A stretch of 64,000 bases of DNA from Bolinopsis microptera. Taxonomy: Eukaryota; Ctenophora; Tentaculata; Lobata; Bolinopsidae. Made by a program: the position numbers and the translations under genes. Positions within the stretch are counted from its first letter, which is position 1. Each line of letters begins with the position of its first letter. A model generated the notes under the pieces. The model made no database searches. It was not told where the DNA came from and saw only the letters and a list, made by a program, of their open reading frames with translations. The stretch is taken from positions 8,634,675 to 8,698,674 of the forward strand of contig NC_087078.1 in NCBI RefSeq assembly GCF_026151205.1. The letters are read 5' to 3'. Of the stretch, positions 13,438-26,100 are shown piece after piece.

Positions 13438-13739
13438 CTGTCATGCGACGTCAGGGTCAAGTTTTGATTGTAGCAATTTTATGATTTCATGCTGGATACT
13501 ATCAAGTTTGCCAATTGTCAGCTGCTGTATAAAGTGAATTGTGGAACTGTTGCGAAATCATTGATAAATTTGCATTGTGAGTTTGTGCTGTACCTGTAGT
13601 GCGTTAAGTATTAACACATTGACAGTTTAACGTCAGTTTTGATAATTGCAATCGGCTTTCATAAATTGGTTTTATAACCTAATGAAGATTGATCTGTGAA
13701 TAGAGGAGAAGAATGATGACCATCGCATTTTCTACTGTA

Positions 13740-15650
13740 AGTTTTGATAATCTGAGTCAGAGTGCCATTGTACGTCCTATAGGACGCTTTTATGGCGGAT
13801 CCTTAAAGTGGGTACGAGAAAGTCAAGTTGCTCTTGGCACAGTTATCTTTTGAAAATACCACAATTTCGAATCAGAAAAAAAAAATAACTCGACCAAAAG
13901 AAAAGTTATACAAAACCAACTGTGCCGTTCTTCTTCAAAGCTGAAGATCAGCATACAAAGAGTAAACCATCAATCAATAAGCACTAAGCAGGCCAATGGA
14001 GTCTAAAGTCTCCAGCATCATCAAATTATAGTGTTTCATGTTTCACAGAACTCACATAATTAATACCCAATGAGATTCACTAGACCTCTAGACAAGGTTA
14101 ACTTACAAACATGAAGCAGATATAAAGCAAACATAAGCAGCCTCATCAGACTATAAACCATCCTATGTTTCGTGAAGCAGAACACATGTAATCAACAGTG
14201 AATGACTAGACAAGCTTAAAAACAATCAATGATGTCGTCTGGGCTAAGTTGTCGTGGGAACCGAGAAGAATATTCGCTGCTACGGAGTTAAGAACTATAA
14301 TAGCAATTAGCAAGGCTCTTATTAACTTATAAAGACACCTCATGACCACACGGAACTTGAGTATCATTATTGTACCTTTATCAAACTGTATCAAATAAGT
14401 TTGTGTTTGTGCACTGCCGAACGAGAGTAGGCCTTGGCGGAGTTACACCTACAACACGGAGTCGTGACACTATCCAATGTACTGTGAATTCAACTCTAAT
14501 TATTAGATCTGCTAGTAACTTAGTAATGTTGTTCAATATTTTGAGTAACGTTATTATTAGCGGTACTGTCCTTTGAGAACAAGTTTGACGTAGTTCAATA
14601 AGTTCGCAGTTCACAGTGGCGCACGCACAAGCAGTTCTCAGAGCTTAACATGAAGCACTCATTTCATAACCAACCCCTGGCTGCAGAGTATAGATTATAG
14701 AACTAGTGGACTCTACACCAGCTAATTGTCCTGGTTTTGGTGAGCTGCTTAATAAAGATTTATAATAGTAGTAATAGTAGCTTCGGCTGGTGATACCAGT
14801 CCCTGGCTCGTAGGACTACTAGCTGCTAGTATACTAGTAAAGTGCCATGGCACAGAGTGGCTTAGGATTACTGAATAGGAGATAAGTACCTCAGGTCATC
14901 CCACCACCGGGAGTGACGTAGCCTTGTTGTAAAAGTAGTAAACCACACATCTCATAGTGTAGAGGTCACAATATACGGTCATGGTAAGTAGACAGAGATA
15001 AGTAATGACAGAGAGATTGGTAATTGGGAGATTGGTACTGAAGTAGTATGGTAAGTAGTCAAGTCTGGTACTCAAGTAGTATGGTAAGTACTCAAGTAGC
15101 AGACCACGATATTCACACTACATTTACAACAGACTCTAATAAATTCTAAGGTATATGCCGTCTTGATCAATTGTCTTTGTAATTGGACAATTACAATTAG
15201 AATAACCAGTGAACATGTCTAGTATCTAACCGATCGGCTTTCAGTCTTTTGTTAGGACTGTGATCACCTTTGGATTGCAGGTTGCATACCTAAGTGTTTT
15301 CATCCATGGCGGAAAAGGGGCATTGGATCAGTTTCTCCTACCAACACTTCCCACGAGTGTAGGAAGCAAGCAACACTTCTTTCTCTCCCACAAGCAGCCC
15401 TACACTTCCCCGGCACCTTAATTTGGCTTATTGATCGGCACCCCGAATACCACCGACTTCCAGGAAGCTTTGGGAAAGCAATAGGTTAATTAAACATTAT
15501 ATTATAACCTGGTAGTGGTACTAGTAGGTGGCCGATCAGAAAACCCAGAGATTCGTCATCAAAACTGGGTGAATAAATTTATCTTGGATGTTGTTGCAAC
15601 TTTGCAATCAACAGAGTGTGAACCATTTCCATTCAACAAGCAGGTTACTT
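13740..15650. other. Intergenic, nothing recognised
   Basis: No supported gene. Small local repeats such as CAAGTAGTATGGTAAGTA occur near 15040-15100. CCCACAAGCAGCCCTACA occurs at about 15388 and again at about 15655. Confidence 0.45.
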
Positions 15651-15730
15651 TCTCCCACAAGCAGCCCTACAGCTGCAATTTCTCCCCACCTAGTTATTAC
15701 TTTACTACAAACTCACCCCACCCACTCACT

Positions 15731-15830
15731 GGCCAATCAGGAGCCCGGAAACTGACCACGTGGAGAATATTAGCCAATCATAGCCAAGCAATTAGGAACA
15801 GCCGATAGTCAGTGGCCAATCAGCACGCAG
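15731..15830. promoter_or_regulatory. Three CCAAT boxes with a CACGTGG E-box
   Basis: GCCAATCA-type boxes lie at about 15731, 15772 and 15814, and CCACGTGG at about 15757. Three CCAAT boxes within 90 bp strongly resembles a metazoan promoter, but no coding exon follows within several kilobases. It may be a distant alternative promoter of the gene starting at 23050; this is inference. Confidence 0.35.
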
Positions 15831-15839
15831 TGGAGAATG

Positions 15840-18398
15840 AGGAGTGCAGATAGTTTCGAGTAGAGTAGTAACTAATAACTATTAAGTTAGTAACTGTTTG
15901 ATTGAGAAATGTTCATTGTTTTCGGTTGGATGGGTTTTGTAGTATGCATCCCGATTTTTCACCTCATTCTGTGTTCTGCTGCTGAATTTGACTGACTTGA
16001 TTTAAAGTACACAATGAACGTCCCGTGCCCAATGTCTCAAACCATTCTGCATATTGTGTCTATAAAGCATGACTGAAAGGAACACTGATTCAATGAATAA
16101 ACAGTTGGCTAATGGCTAGTGACCAGACATATGGTGGACAATAGAATAGATAAAATGTAAATTCACATCTCTTGTGGTTTTGAGCGAACATGAAACCAAA
16201 TAAAGTAATGGCAACTTGATAAATTGTCCCATCTTACAAAAGAATGCTACACACGCTCTCCCAAAAGTCTAGTTCATCAAATAACTCTATGGACTAGGAT
16301 ATATTTTCATAATAGGTCTACAATCTAATAAACAACATACAACAAAAGAATCTTTTTTCAACGAAGAATCTTCATAAATGAATATCGGTGGCAAAGCTCT
16401 TGCAGACTGAAAGCTTTAACTTTAATTTGCTCATTGAATATCGCATCCTTGGGAATTGTTGGTCGGTAAGAAACCTACTACATAATAAATATCACATAGA
16501 ACTCATGATAATAAATTACCCACATAATTGAATACTGTGATTAACGAAGTAAATTGCAGTATTTATAAATACTGTAAAACTAAACCACATTGTACACCCA
16601 CAGGCAATGACCAAACCACCCCCAAAGTATGGGTCTACAGAAATGTTTGCAGATCGGGAGAGGTTCGGTGAGTACAATAACGAATGAACTTGTTAATGAT
16701 TAAACATTTTAATAACTAAAGGCTACTCAAATTGCTGGGGGCTACAGGTTAAACAAAAGGTACACTGAAGTCAAAAAATAGAAATTAAACGGGTATAATT
16801 GACGTCATTTAGTAAAACTAGTAAGTAGCATGCTAAGTTTGGCAAGCAAAAGAACCTACTTGAGACAGGTGTGTTGCATACTTTTAAAGCTCAGTAATCT
16901 ACCTTAATTACACTTATAAGGGGTGTTATTAATTTAGATATTATTGGGTCTTTGCGTAGAACCTACCCGTCATTAGTCGTCACCAATTACTTTTTTAGAT
17001 TTTATAGATTATGTGAATTGGGTTTTTTTGCCAAATTTCATTAGTTAACTCGTAAAACCTGAATACGATGGAAATAATAATGAGCAACGCCACCCTTCAG
17101 TAGGCGTTTAATCTACTTTTCTAGGATGTCAGCTGATTGTCCAATTTTATGCGTTACCATGACAATCTCCTAATTAAATGCACGCTCGTCAAATCAGATC
17201 CCGATATCCAGGTCACATGACCAAACGGCTAATGAAATATCCTAAATACTACCGAGCTATCCGGTATGAGGTGGCTGCTAGGGATCCGAATATGATTAGT
17301 AAACATATAGTCTAGCATGAGAGTTCAATACTTCAATAGTTTGGTTCATTAGTTCAAGAGTTTGGTTCATTAGTGAAATAGTTTGGTTTATTGTTTAACC
17401 AACTGACTCATGTTTTATTCAGCTTTAAAACTAAAGACCTAAAGTAAGTGCACCTGATTAGTCTAACACACGCGTTAGAAAGCCTACAATGTATGGTATC
17501 TAGAACTGATAGTAAGGATATTGCTCGATCTAGCCAGCTGTCGATCTGGCAACACTTTCTTACTGTTTCGACTATGCAGGACCATGAAAACCTTGCCTTG
17601 CATCATTAGTTTGATCACTACATGAATTGATAAGCCTCATTCCTCAATTATAAAGTTATAATGATCGGTATTCAGGTATTGGTAGCACATAAACAATAGG
17701 GTTGGGTTTCGTGGTTTATAAGGCTAAAAATACTCCTGTTTTAGTCCAATAAAACATTGTCCAAGCAAATCAACCGCTGATTATTAATGTGTGACATATA
17801 CTCGTTTCTTGAAATTAAAATCTCATATCTAGCATGAATTACAATAACACTTGTTTATCTCACATGTCATATTACTCACATGTGTTCATTCCAAACAAGT
17901 TTTAAAAATATGTAAGTTTTTAAAACACCGTTCATGAACTTATAGCGATGAACTGGACTATTCGTATGATATTGAGCGAGTTTTTCTAGTTGACTGTTTA
18001 TTTTTTGAATAATTTGTGCATTACCTGTCCGAAATAACTAATGGCCGTGGAATTCTGAACGGTAAGCTAAACTCTGACGAAAACCTACTTTTTTCGGCCT
18101 TTCGTTGATACTCTGCCAAATCGTCCAGTACTGTGATTATAAAGACTAGCAGGAACCCGTCTAACCCTAAAGCGGTGTCAAAACTCAAGAGAATAAAATA
18201 ATTATTACCTATTTAATTCGCGTTCTTGACACCACTTCGGGGTCCAAATTTCGGGCACTAAAATTCATATTCCTTGGCCAATTTTTATTTGTCCGTGCTG
18301 ATTTGAAGGCCATTAAAGCATTTTGAACCAGTCAAAAAAGTTTAAGTTGTATATTTTTACAGTTTTTGCGGAAAGTCGTGTTAAAGTTGATGCCCTGA
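15840..18398. other. Intergenic with one dispersed repeat
   Basis: No coding exon supported. It contains the repeat at 17470-17580 and three near-copies of TTTGGTTCATTAG at 17338-17390. Confidence 0.45.
17470..17580. repeat. Dispersed repeat, copy 1
   Basis: From CACGCGTTAGAAAGCCTACA through CAGCTGTCGATCTGGCAACA, this ~110-bp segment recurs in the same orientation at 19620-19732 with a few substitutions. Its extension at 19737-19775 is again seen at 18107-18147 (CCAGTACTGTGATTATAAAG), so the family has a longer, interrupted consensus. Confidence 0.8.
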
Positions 18399-18421
18399 TA
18401 TATATATATATATACTTATAC

Positions 18422-18570
18422 CAAAATGAAACGACCGGTTGAGTCAGACAAATGTTTCAATCATGATACAAAACCATGATATCATCAGTGACAACAGTTG
18501 TCACTGATGATATCATGGTTTTGTATCATGATTGAAACATTTCTCTGACTCAACCGGTCGTTTCATTTTG
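18422..18570. repeat. ~149-bp near-perfect palindrome
   Basis: CAAAATGAAACGACCGG at 18422 is mirrored by CCGGTCGTTTCATTTTG ending at 18570. The centre is ACAACAGTTGT near 18491-18501. The arms (about 70 nt) pair almost throughout, with one small mismatch block (CAAA versus TCTC region). A TA dinucleotide run lies just upstream (18399-18418). It resembles a small foldback transposon or MITE without coding capacity. Confidence 0.85.
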
Positions 18571-20300
18571 TATCTAGCTCTCGGCTTGCCGATTGAGCAC
18601 TGTAAGCAGACGACGCCACCCACAATTATATACTTATACCTATATATCGTCTCGCTTTATATATATACACTTATATACTAAGATATGACTTATAGAGATG
18701 ACTTATAGAGATTTGTCCCGGCTAAAATGCCGAATTTTCACCGGGACCGAACCGCGATCTTTTTCTAAATTTAAAAACATTTTTTTGCTAATTTTGTTAA
18801 ATTATCGAAACACTTTTCGACGACCTATATCGTTTCGCTTTATATATAGTAAGATACGGTATCTTAGAACTTTAGAAGCCATAATAAACCCTAATTGATA
18901 TATTTTAGATAAATATTGATATGTGAGCTTGGGCCCAAACTCGCCTATATCAGGGGCATTAATATAGATCGCAAATACATATTAAATCGGTAACTGCGAA
19001 TTGATTAAACAACACGTGCACTTGAACGAAAAGCAGACATTTGAACTTTTGTAGTACAAACTTCCACAGATTTACCAAATAAATTAAAATATAAGAAAGG
19101 TAAACGAACATCCGAGTCATGTGTCCACTGGAAAATGCAAACGCTTATGATGATCGTTTCGAGAATATAGTACTCTTTAAAACCAATTGGAATACAATTA
19201 CAAATATTTGTTAGTCCAAGAGTTGAAAAGTTGAACATCAGGTGCTGAGAAAATAATCTCCTGCAGAGCACAATTCTAGGAGTGAGGTGAGAAACTAAGC
19301 GAGTTAATTTTCCGAGCCTCGACTTGAAAAATCGTAATGGACAATTTCCTCTCCTTTTTGCCGTAATTATTGTCTTTGAAAATCATGTCTTTAGCCACAA
19401 AAGTACCATTACCGAAGCATAGAGCTGGGGATAATTTTCCAAGAAACGTTCATGCGGATGAACATTTTTCCCAATTTTGAACTAATGATTACTTTTAGAT
19501 TTTTTGAAAAATATATGATCATGATCGTAAATTATATTTATATGAAGAAGCCACTATTATAGTATTATTTTAAAAAAAATTATTCAACATTTGCTAGATG
19601 TGACCACTGACCAACGCCACACGCGTTAGAAAGCCTACAATGTATGATATCTAGGACTGGTAGTGAGGATATTGCTCGATCTAGCCAGCTGTCGATCTGG
19701 CAACACTTTCTTACTGTTTCGATCATGCATTTCATTGATACCTTGCCAAATCGACCAGTACAGTGATTATAAAGATGTCGTTAACATTTAATGTCAAGCA
19801 TAATATGATTTAGATAAGAATATCAGATTGAAATATCGAAGATAAGCCATGCTTCCGGGAAAAGTAAATTAACATTAACAGTTTGTAAATAACTGGTGTG
19901 ATTAATTAATTAGCTTGAAACCCTAAAATGTTTTGTTCATAAATCCTTGAGGACACTACGCCAGTCTTATTATTAGGAATGAACTTGACATCACTATCCA
20001 TTCCTTCCCTTAAAAATGGAAAGTTCCGCCATTACGATAAGACGGAAACAGAACACCTAAAGTAGAGACTAGAGCAATGTCTGAGAAACAGACTTTAAAA
20101 ACTAAAATAATGGGTTCTGCAGACATCTCTTGAATGAAAATTGAAAGTTATCACAGTACCAGTCTATTCTAAATAGATCCGGAACCTTTCTAATTGGCAG
20201 TCAATTGTTTATCTCTCACGTGAAAAGCAACTTGATGCAACATTCAAAAAATCGGACATATCATGTGAGCCATAGAATATGGTGTTAGAATGAAATAAAA
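18571..20300. other. Intergenic with repeat remnants
   Basis: No supported exon. It holds the second copy of the 17470 repeat (19620-19732) and AT-rich DNA. Confidence 0.45.
19620..19732. repeat. Dispersed repeat, copy 2
   Basis: Direct copy of 17470-17580. It is followed by the ATTATAAAGA-containing extension at 19737-19775 that matches 18107-18147. Confidence 0.8.
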
Positions 20301-20307
20301 GGATTCA

Positions 20308-20640
20308 TTAAATTACAAAAATTGTTTCATTATGTTTATCCTTCAAACAATCAGTGTATCCCATGTTGCAGTCGCCGGGTCGCCCAGTCGATATACTAGC
20401 TTGGCGGTTCTGTTCATCAAAACAATCAAATGGTCTGGAAAACAATTTTAATGCGGCGGGGATTTCCCAAACAAGCAAGCATTTCTTGCGAATCTGGCGA
20501 AAAGCTTGCAAAATATCATCTTGAAGAGATAAGAAATGAAAAGGGTTACCTTCAAAGTACATGTATAATTGTATAAGGCTCTCGAAATCCCGCTCATTGG
20601 AATTAGGAAATGAGGTATTTTGGAGGAATTTGAAGATCAT
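20308..20640 (-). CDS. Possible small ORF or exon, unknown (110 aa)
   Basis: A 110-codon minus-strand frame from an ATG at 20640 to a stop at 20308. The residue mix is protein-like, with several Cys near the end (PGDCNMGYTDC). No signal peptide, known motif or partner exon was found. It could be a single-exon gene, the last exon of a minus-strand gene, or chance. Confidence 0.28.
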   Translation of the reverse strand: MIFKFLQNTSFPNSNERDFESLIQLYMYFEGNPFHFLSLQDDILQAFRQIRKKCLLVWEIPAALKLFSRPFDCFDEQNRQASISTGRPGDCNMGYTDCLKDKHNETIFVI

Positions 20641-21039
20641 TAATCTCCCGATTAACTGGGATGAATGTTAAAGGAGTCTTGGATTACGACTTGGAACCCG
20701 GAATTGTATTCTTTAAGAGCAACTGTATTTTTCTTAGAGATGTTTTTCTTCTGATGGTTATAGTATTAGAGAGTGTACTCTGCTTCCTAATCAGCTAATC
20801 AGCTTATACGTGCTACGTCATAAACAATAATAGACAACAGTAAAATTTTCCCTCAGATTTTGTTCGCTAATCACAATTTTCCTAATCTATGACGGCGATG
20901 GTCTTCAAATTTTATCTGCTGGATTGCTTGACAAATCACGAAACCTTTGTGTCCAGCTTGAATCGGAGCAGAAAATTACACTGCAAAATGATCCTGCTAG
21001 TATGACACTGCATGGCAATTGCGCTACCGGGGCCAATCT

Positions 21040-21248
21040 GTCAGAGACCACGTGACAATTTAAACAGCTGTGATTGGTCAATTGTTTATCACGTGACTTG
21101 TGATTGGTCGATTGGTGATCACGTGACCTTGATTACTCACGCCCGGACAAGGACAGATATTTTTCAGAGATAGGATCCTGTTTCCAGTTTGTTTCTCTTG
21201 TTTTGTGTTGTGAAAACTGTGTTCTGATAATCTAATGATGGTCACTTG
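21040..21248 (+). promoter_or_regulatory. CCAAT/E-box promoter-like cluster followed by a GTAAGT donor
   Basis: CACGTGAC occurs three times (about 21049, 21089 and 21120), interleaved with ATTGGTC/ATTGGTG boxes in reverse CCAAT orientation. About 120 bp downstream, the sequence ATGATGGTCACTTG is followed by a strong donor, GTAAGT, at 21249. This would fit an alternative first exon of the gene whose coding start is at 23050. Confidence 0.4.
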
Positions 21249-21590
21249 GTAAGTTACGATCTCTTTAGAGGTCTACAAACCCATTAAGACCGTTGTATTA
21301 ACTATAGGCTTCACAAAATGTAAGCAACAACTTTGAATTAAGTGTTATCAGTCAACAGTGCATTGTTAGGTTTATGGACTTATCTATCGGCACATACAAT
21401 CCTCCATTTCTCGATCTCCGCACGAGCTCCCCGACTGCATTCATATATTCAATTAGCATTGTTTATTCTTCGTCAGTACTATGCAACGTATGTATAACGC
21501 GACTTGGTAATAATAAATAATTGGCACCATTGAACCTATGATCGTGCTCAGAGCCAGAGAGTTGCACAGCGGGGAACCATTACGATTAGG

Positions 21591-21662
21591 AACTAACCGG
21601 TAGTGGTCCTTGTTAGGTACCTTAACTAACCGGTAGTGGTCCTTGTTAAGTACCTTAACTAT
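21591..21662. repeat. Tandem duplication of ~35 bp
   Basis: AACTAACCGGTAGTGG and the bases after it (through TACCTT) occur twice in direct tandem with one mismatch. Confidence 0.8.
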
Positions 21663-21929
21663 CTGGTAGACTACCACCAGTCAGACCCCGTCATTTGTAT
21701 CCAGATATCGTGTTACGCTGACTGCCACTGGTTGCAGGTTGTGTAATCTCCGGAAATAAGTCTTTAGTTACAGGAAGAAGACTAGATCACTAGTTAGTGA
21801 GATAGTGGGAAAGTGGGTGGTTGGTAAGTTTCAAGAGATTCAATCACATGGCATGGATTGATATCCAGGATCCATCCAATTACCCACCATGCAACTTGGA
21901 GTAAAACCCCACCAAGGTTCTGTATCTTT

Positions 21930-22160
21930 TGTGGTCACGTGATAAAACGCTCTGCTCTGATTGGATCCCGGTTTCCCTGGGCGATCTGTCATTGGTGGAG
22001 AGTTCCGGGTAGAGTAACAAGACCTAACTCCGCTCTCAGGTGGCACTTTGTACTCTGGTCCAGCTAAAATCTAATTTTCGGGGGGTGAGGTCCTGTCAGA
22101 GGGCTGGAAACTGGTCACGTTACCATGGAAACTGAACACGTGGGCAGCACGTGCTGTCAT
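21930..22160 (+). promoter_or_regulatory. Likely promoter of the PDZ gene (CCAAT, E-box, X-box)
   Basis: It contains TCACGTGA (21935), two ATTGG boxes (21960, 21991), GTTACCATGGAAAC (22119-22132, matching the RFX X-box consensus), CACGTG (22138) and GCACGTGC (22147). A TATA-like TTTATAAT lies near 22197. A strong donor (GAT|GTAAGT) at 22286 could end a non-coding first exon. The next acceptor, CTCCGCAG at 23026, leads into the exon with the start codon. Start site and activity are inferred. Confidence 0.45.
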
Positions 22161-23026
22161 ATTCAATTGAAATAGGTTAATGTCAGTACTACGTGCTTTA
22201 TAATGACACACTGGAGATTTGTACAGCTTACTCTTAGTTTTACTAACTTAGTTTTGAATTGTTTTGTTTGAAATAGATCCACGATGTAAGTTCCAATTCT
22301 TAGAAAGTTTTAGTTATGATTAGTTTCGATGTTTCATTCCTGGTTGACAGATTTTATAACTGGCCAAATCCCAAAAATTAAACAAAATACCCCGGCAAAT
22401 TCTAAGGGATCCTGTGATTGTCGTACCATGACCATCGTATCGTACCAGCTAATAATTGAATAACGACCATACAGTCACAATACATATCCATCAACGAGGT
22501 GGTCACCTATTCGCTTTGATCCTGACCGTCCGACTCGCAAAGTTTCAACTTATACCATATTGTTTTTTGTCCGGAGCAAGAATAAAACCACCTAATGATA
22601 ATCGGCCCACTATAATTCTATCACAGAGTAACGTGTAATCAGGGGTGTTCCTTAGTATCCTGCAGTTATTCGTCTGATAAAGATCTGAGTTTTAACCGAC
22701 GTTATTCGTCTATTAAAGATAAATATCTTAACTTTATATTAGCCGACACCTAAGAGCTGAGTTAGTATCTAAACACGAGATAATTGGTTTGGTTTTATTT
22801 CTCAGTTTCATGCGGCGTTCATTAGACTTTTTTGCGCTTACTCAAGCTGAAGTTAACCGTGAACTAGGTGAAACGTTTTAAATCAACAAATTTAGCAACA
22901 AATACATGTTTTAACGGTGTGATCATTGCTGCAATTGAAGAGATTTGTAACTCAAGAAACATAATATTATTCTAGAAAGAAAAGGGGATGTCACATGACC
23001 CGCAAATGACACTCGTATCTCCGCAG

Positions 23027-23120
23027 GTCCCTCCCGAGCAACGAAGAGCATGACGGACCTCGGGTCCGGTCGATCTGCTAACTTCAAACCAGTTAGTGTT
23101 CTCGAGTCTCTTAATAGCAG
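23027..23120 (+). CDS. PDZ gene: first coding exon
   Basis: The exon follows the acceptor CTCCGCAG. After 23 nt of 5' UTR comes ATG at 23050, and the exon ends AGCAG|GTAACA in phase 2. The next acceptor (TTTTTAG at 23298) completes the codon as AGA, giving the junction NSR-IEQRQR. An ATG inside the next intron (23273) opens a longer frame but would skip this exon, so I prefer 23050. Confidence 0.7.
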
Positions 23121-26100
23121 GTAACAAAGATAATTCAGTGTCCGTGACTGTTGATAATAATTAGAATGTGTGTTCGACTGCTACATTTAAAACCTTGCTC
23201 AACAAATCATTAAATAAACATTAAACATGAATACACACAATAAAGTTCTTACCTAGCAGCTACCCACTACCCATGCTCAAACAAGCCTTCCTTTTTAGAA
23301 TAGAACAAAGACAGCGGATAAACGGAAGAAACAGTCTTCTAACCTCGCCTGACAACAAGACGAGTGCAACTAAAACAAGTGCAACTAAAACGAGTGCAAC
23401 TAAAACGAGTGCAACTAAAACGAGTGCTGGATTCAGTGTATCCAGTTCAACAGTGGGGAGCACGGATCACTTCAGATCCGAGCAACCAGTAGCACCTGCT
23501 CCTTCTAGTGATAAGGTTTAATTTTGTAATTTTCACCTGGTTCTGGTTTTTGCCTTTTAATAATAATTGCGTGATGGTGGTTAAGCAAGGTTAATTTTGT
23601 AAGTGTAACTTTCACCTGGTTGTAATTCTGGTTGCCGTAGTTTAATTCATGTTACGTAAAGATGTAAAGCAATTTCGTAAGAAGATGTTTAACGATCTGA
23701 TCTTGAAAGTTAGTAATTTTCCTCAGCGGTTTTACTTTAAGTCTGATAAATTAGAATTAAAGTTGAAACCAGGGTGTTTTAAACGGTCTGGAACTTGGAA
23801 AGATAACACGAAATGATTTAGCGCAGACCAGCTGCGTATAATTCAGTATGAGTAACTACGACATATTTATCATGTCGTTGTTATAATTGTAACGCATTAT
23901 CTGGCTGTTGGTGCGATTAAAAACGTTCAAATTACTCATTCGTACTCAGAAATTGCTTTCAGTATCAAGTTAGCGCACGTTTATAATTACACAGAAAGGC
24001 AAAAAGTCTGCTAATAAATAAATAAACGGACCCAGTCCCAATATCCAAATGTTAAACATTTCTATATTCAAGAATAAGTTTTGCAAACCAATTTCGCGAT
24101 CAAAAGCATACAGCTCACGTACAGACGTCAATAAAATCGAACAAAATGTCTGTCTGGCTCTCTCACTAAGATACAAAACAGCTTCACGTGGTTAAGTATT
24201 AATTTCAAGTACCGTGCTTTCCAGGTGGTAACTAATAACTCTTATTGAAAAGGGCCAGTGAAGTGTGAACCATCTGGCATCTTACGAAGTTATTTTTATC
24301 ATGATACAAAACAGAAAAAGAAACGCGACCAACTACAATCAAACCGCCTTTTGATGTAATTCTGAAAGTTACCTTAATTAAGTCTTTAATTAATAATTAA
24401 TTTCCCACCTTTCAGGGCATCTGCAAGCCAAGGAAAGTCGAGCTGTACAAAAAGAGCATACTTTCTTCAGCTACAGAAAAGAATATTAGGTATTTAATAT
24501 TTATAACAAGTTTATTATTAATTAGTTTATTTATATTAATAATGAGAACGTTTAATGAGGCTTGTGAATTAATTACCCTAAAATAACTTTACAGAAAATA
24601 TGTTTATTAATTCATTATTTGCGTTATCATGGTATAAACTAAGTTTACAATAAGTTAATCTAAATTAAGATAGACTCTTAGACTGTACTCCGCATGCAAT
24701 AACACACTCCGCATGCAATAAGCACACAAAGAAAACGAATGTCTGATAACTGAGAATAAGCAGACAATTGTTAGACCATATAACTGAGGGTGCCGCCTAT
24801 ACATTTACAATTAATTAAATAAGCAGGGCAGCTGGCGAGCTATAATATACTCATGCTATTGAATATTTATATAATCACCATCATTATCAGTTCATTAGCG
24901 TAACTGAATCTTAAGTGCTTAGTGCACGTGCGAAATCTTACCTTCAACTTCTGCAATCCAATTAAAAACTTCAGAACGACATTGGATTGAGTTGCGTAAT
25001 ATTTCTTAAAGAACTTTCTGGGCCTCCAAATATAACTTATTCTAACTATATTGGTATTTCTTGCAATAAACATACTTATTAATTGCAACTTGCACGAAAT
25101 ACCTTGAATGACTCTAAGACTATTTGAACCACTGATCTGGTAATATTAATCTAAAATACTAAAAGTGGGACAAGTCAGCAAAAGTAAACAACAAATAAGA
25201 CTACATACAGCTCCGGCAAGTAGATGCCGACCGGCTATTAACCGGCTATTAGCCGGCTCTTAGCCGGCTATTAACCGGCTATTAACCGGCATTACCCACC
25301 GCTCCATTACCAATAATAACACTCTTATCTTATATCAGCTCCACTATCAGTATATACTCTTATATAGCTCTCTTATTGTGAGATAATACATTCATTACAG
25401 CAATGTTATATTATTGTTCACTGCCAAATTACTTACATCCTCATGAAGATTGCGCAATGCTCTGATGAGTATTCATTATCAGAACAATGAACATGCTAAT
25501 TAAGATAGACGTGGGAACTGTGGGGGTATCTTTTGGTGAGGGAACTTTACAATTACTGCTGAAGTGAGAAGTAGAAAGGAACGGGACGATATGTTCTTAG
25601 AATTTCCAGAACTCCTGGTCCTCCGAAGGTTACTTTTCCATATTGGTATTTCCTTCATTACCAATAAGGGTAAGTTACTCTAGCCATGTTTTACAGAATG
25701 TTCTATCTAAGCTTGGTCTACGCAACTGAAGAAACATTTGTCTGCTGTTGTCTGGTCCCTTCCTATTGCTTTTGTGATTTGCAAAGAAGTGGTGGTGATT
25801 CAACAGAATGTAAATCATTTGTTCAAAGAATCCTGTGATATGTCACGTGACCAAATGCTTTACATCTTACTGGTTATAAATTGGTCACAAGGCTTAAAAT
25901 TTGTTTTTTAGTAGCTACAGCTATATTAAGGATACAAAACAGTTTTTAGGCTATTCTTATGATTCAAATGTACTAAAAATTGTGGAAATATTATTCTGAC
26001 CTCTTCATATTATGTGATAATAATGCTCAAATAAAATAAAATTGTGAAGTACGCAAATATTCTATTGGGAAAATTTACCCTAAATTCGAGTAGGAGTAAA

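Noticed and set aside
15515-15808. 97-codon plus-strand frame
   Set aside because: It overlaps a dense CCAAT/E-box cluster, has no splice partners and an unremarkable composition.
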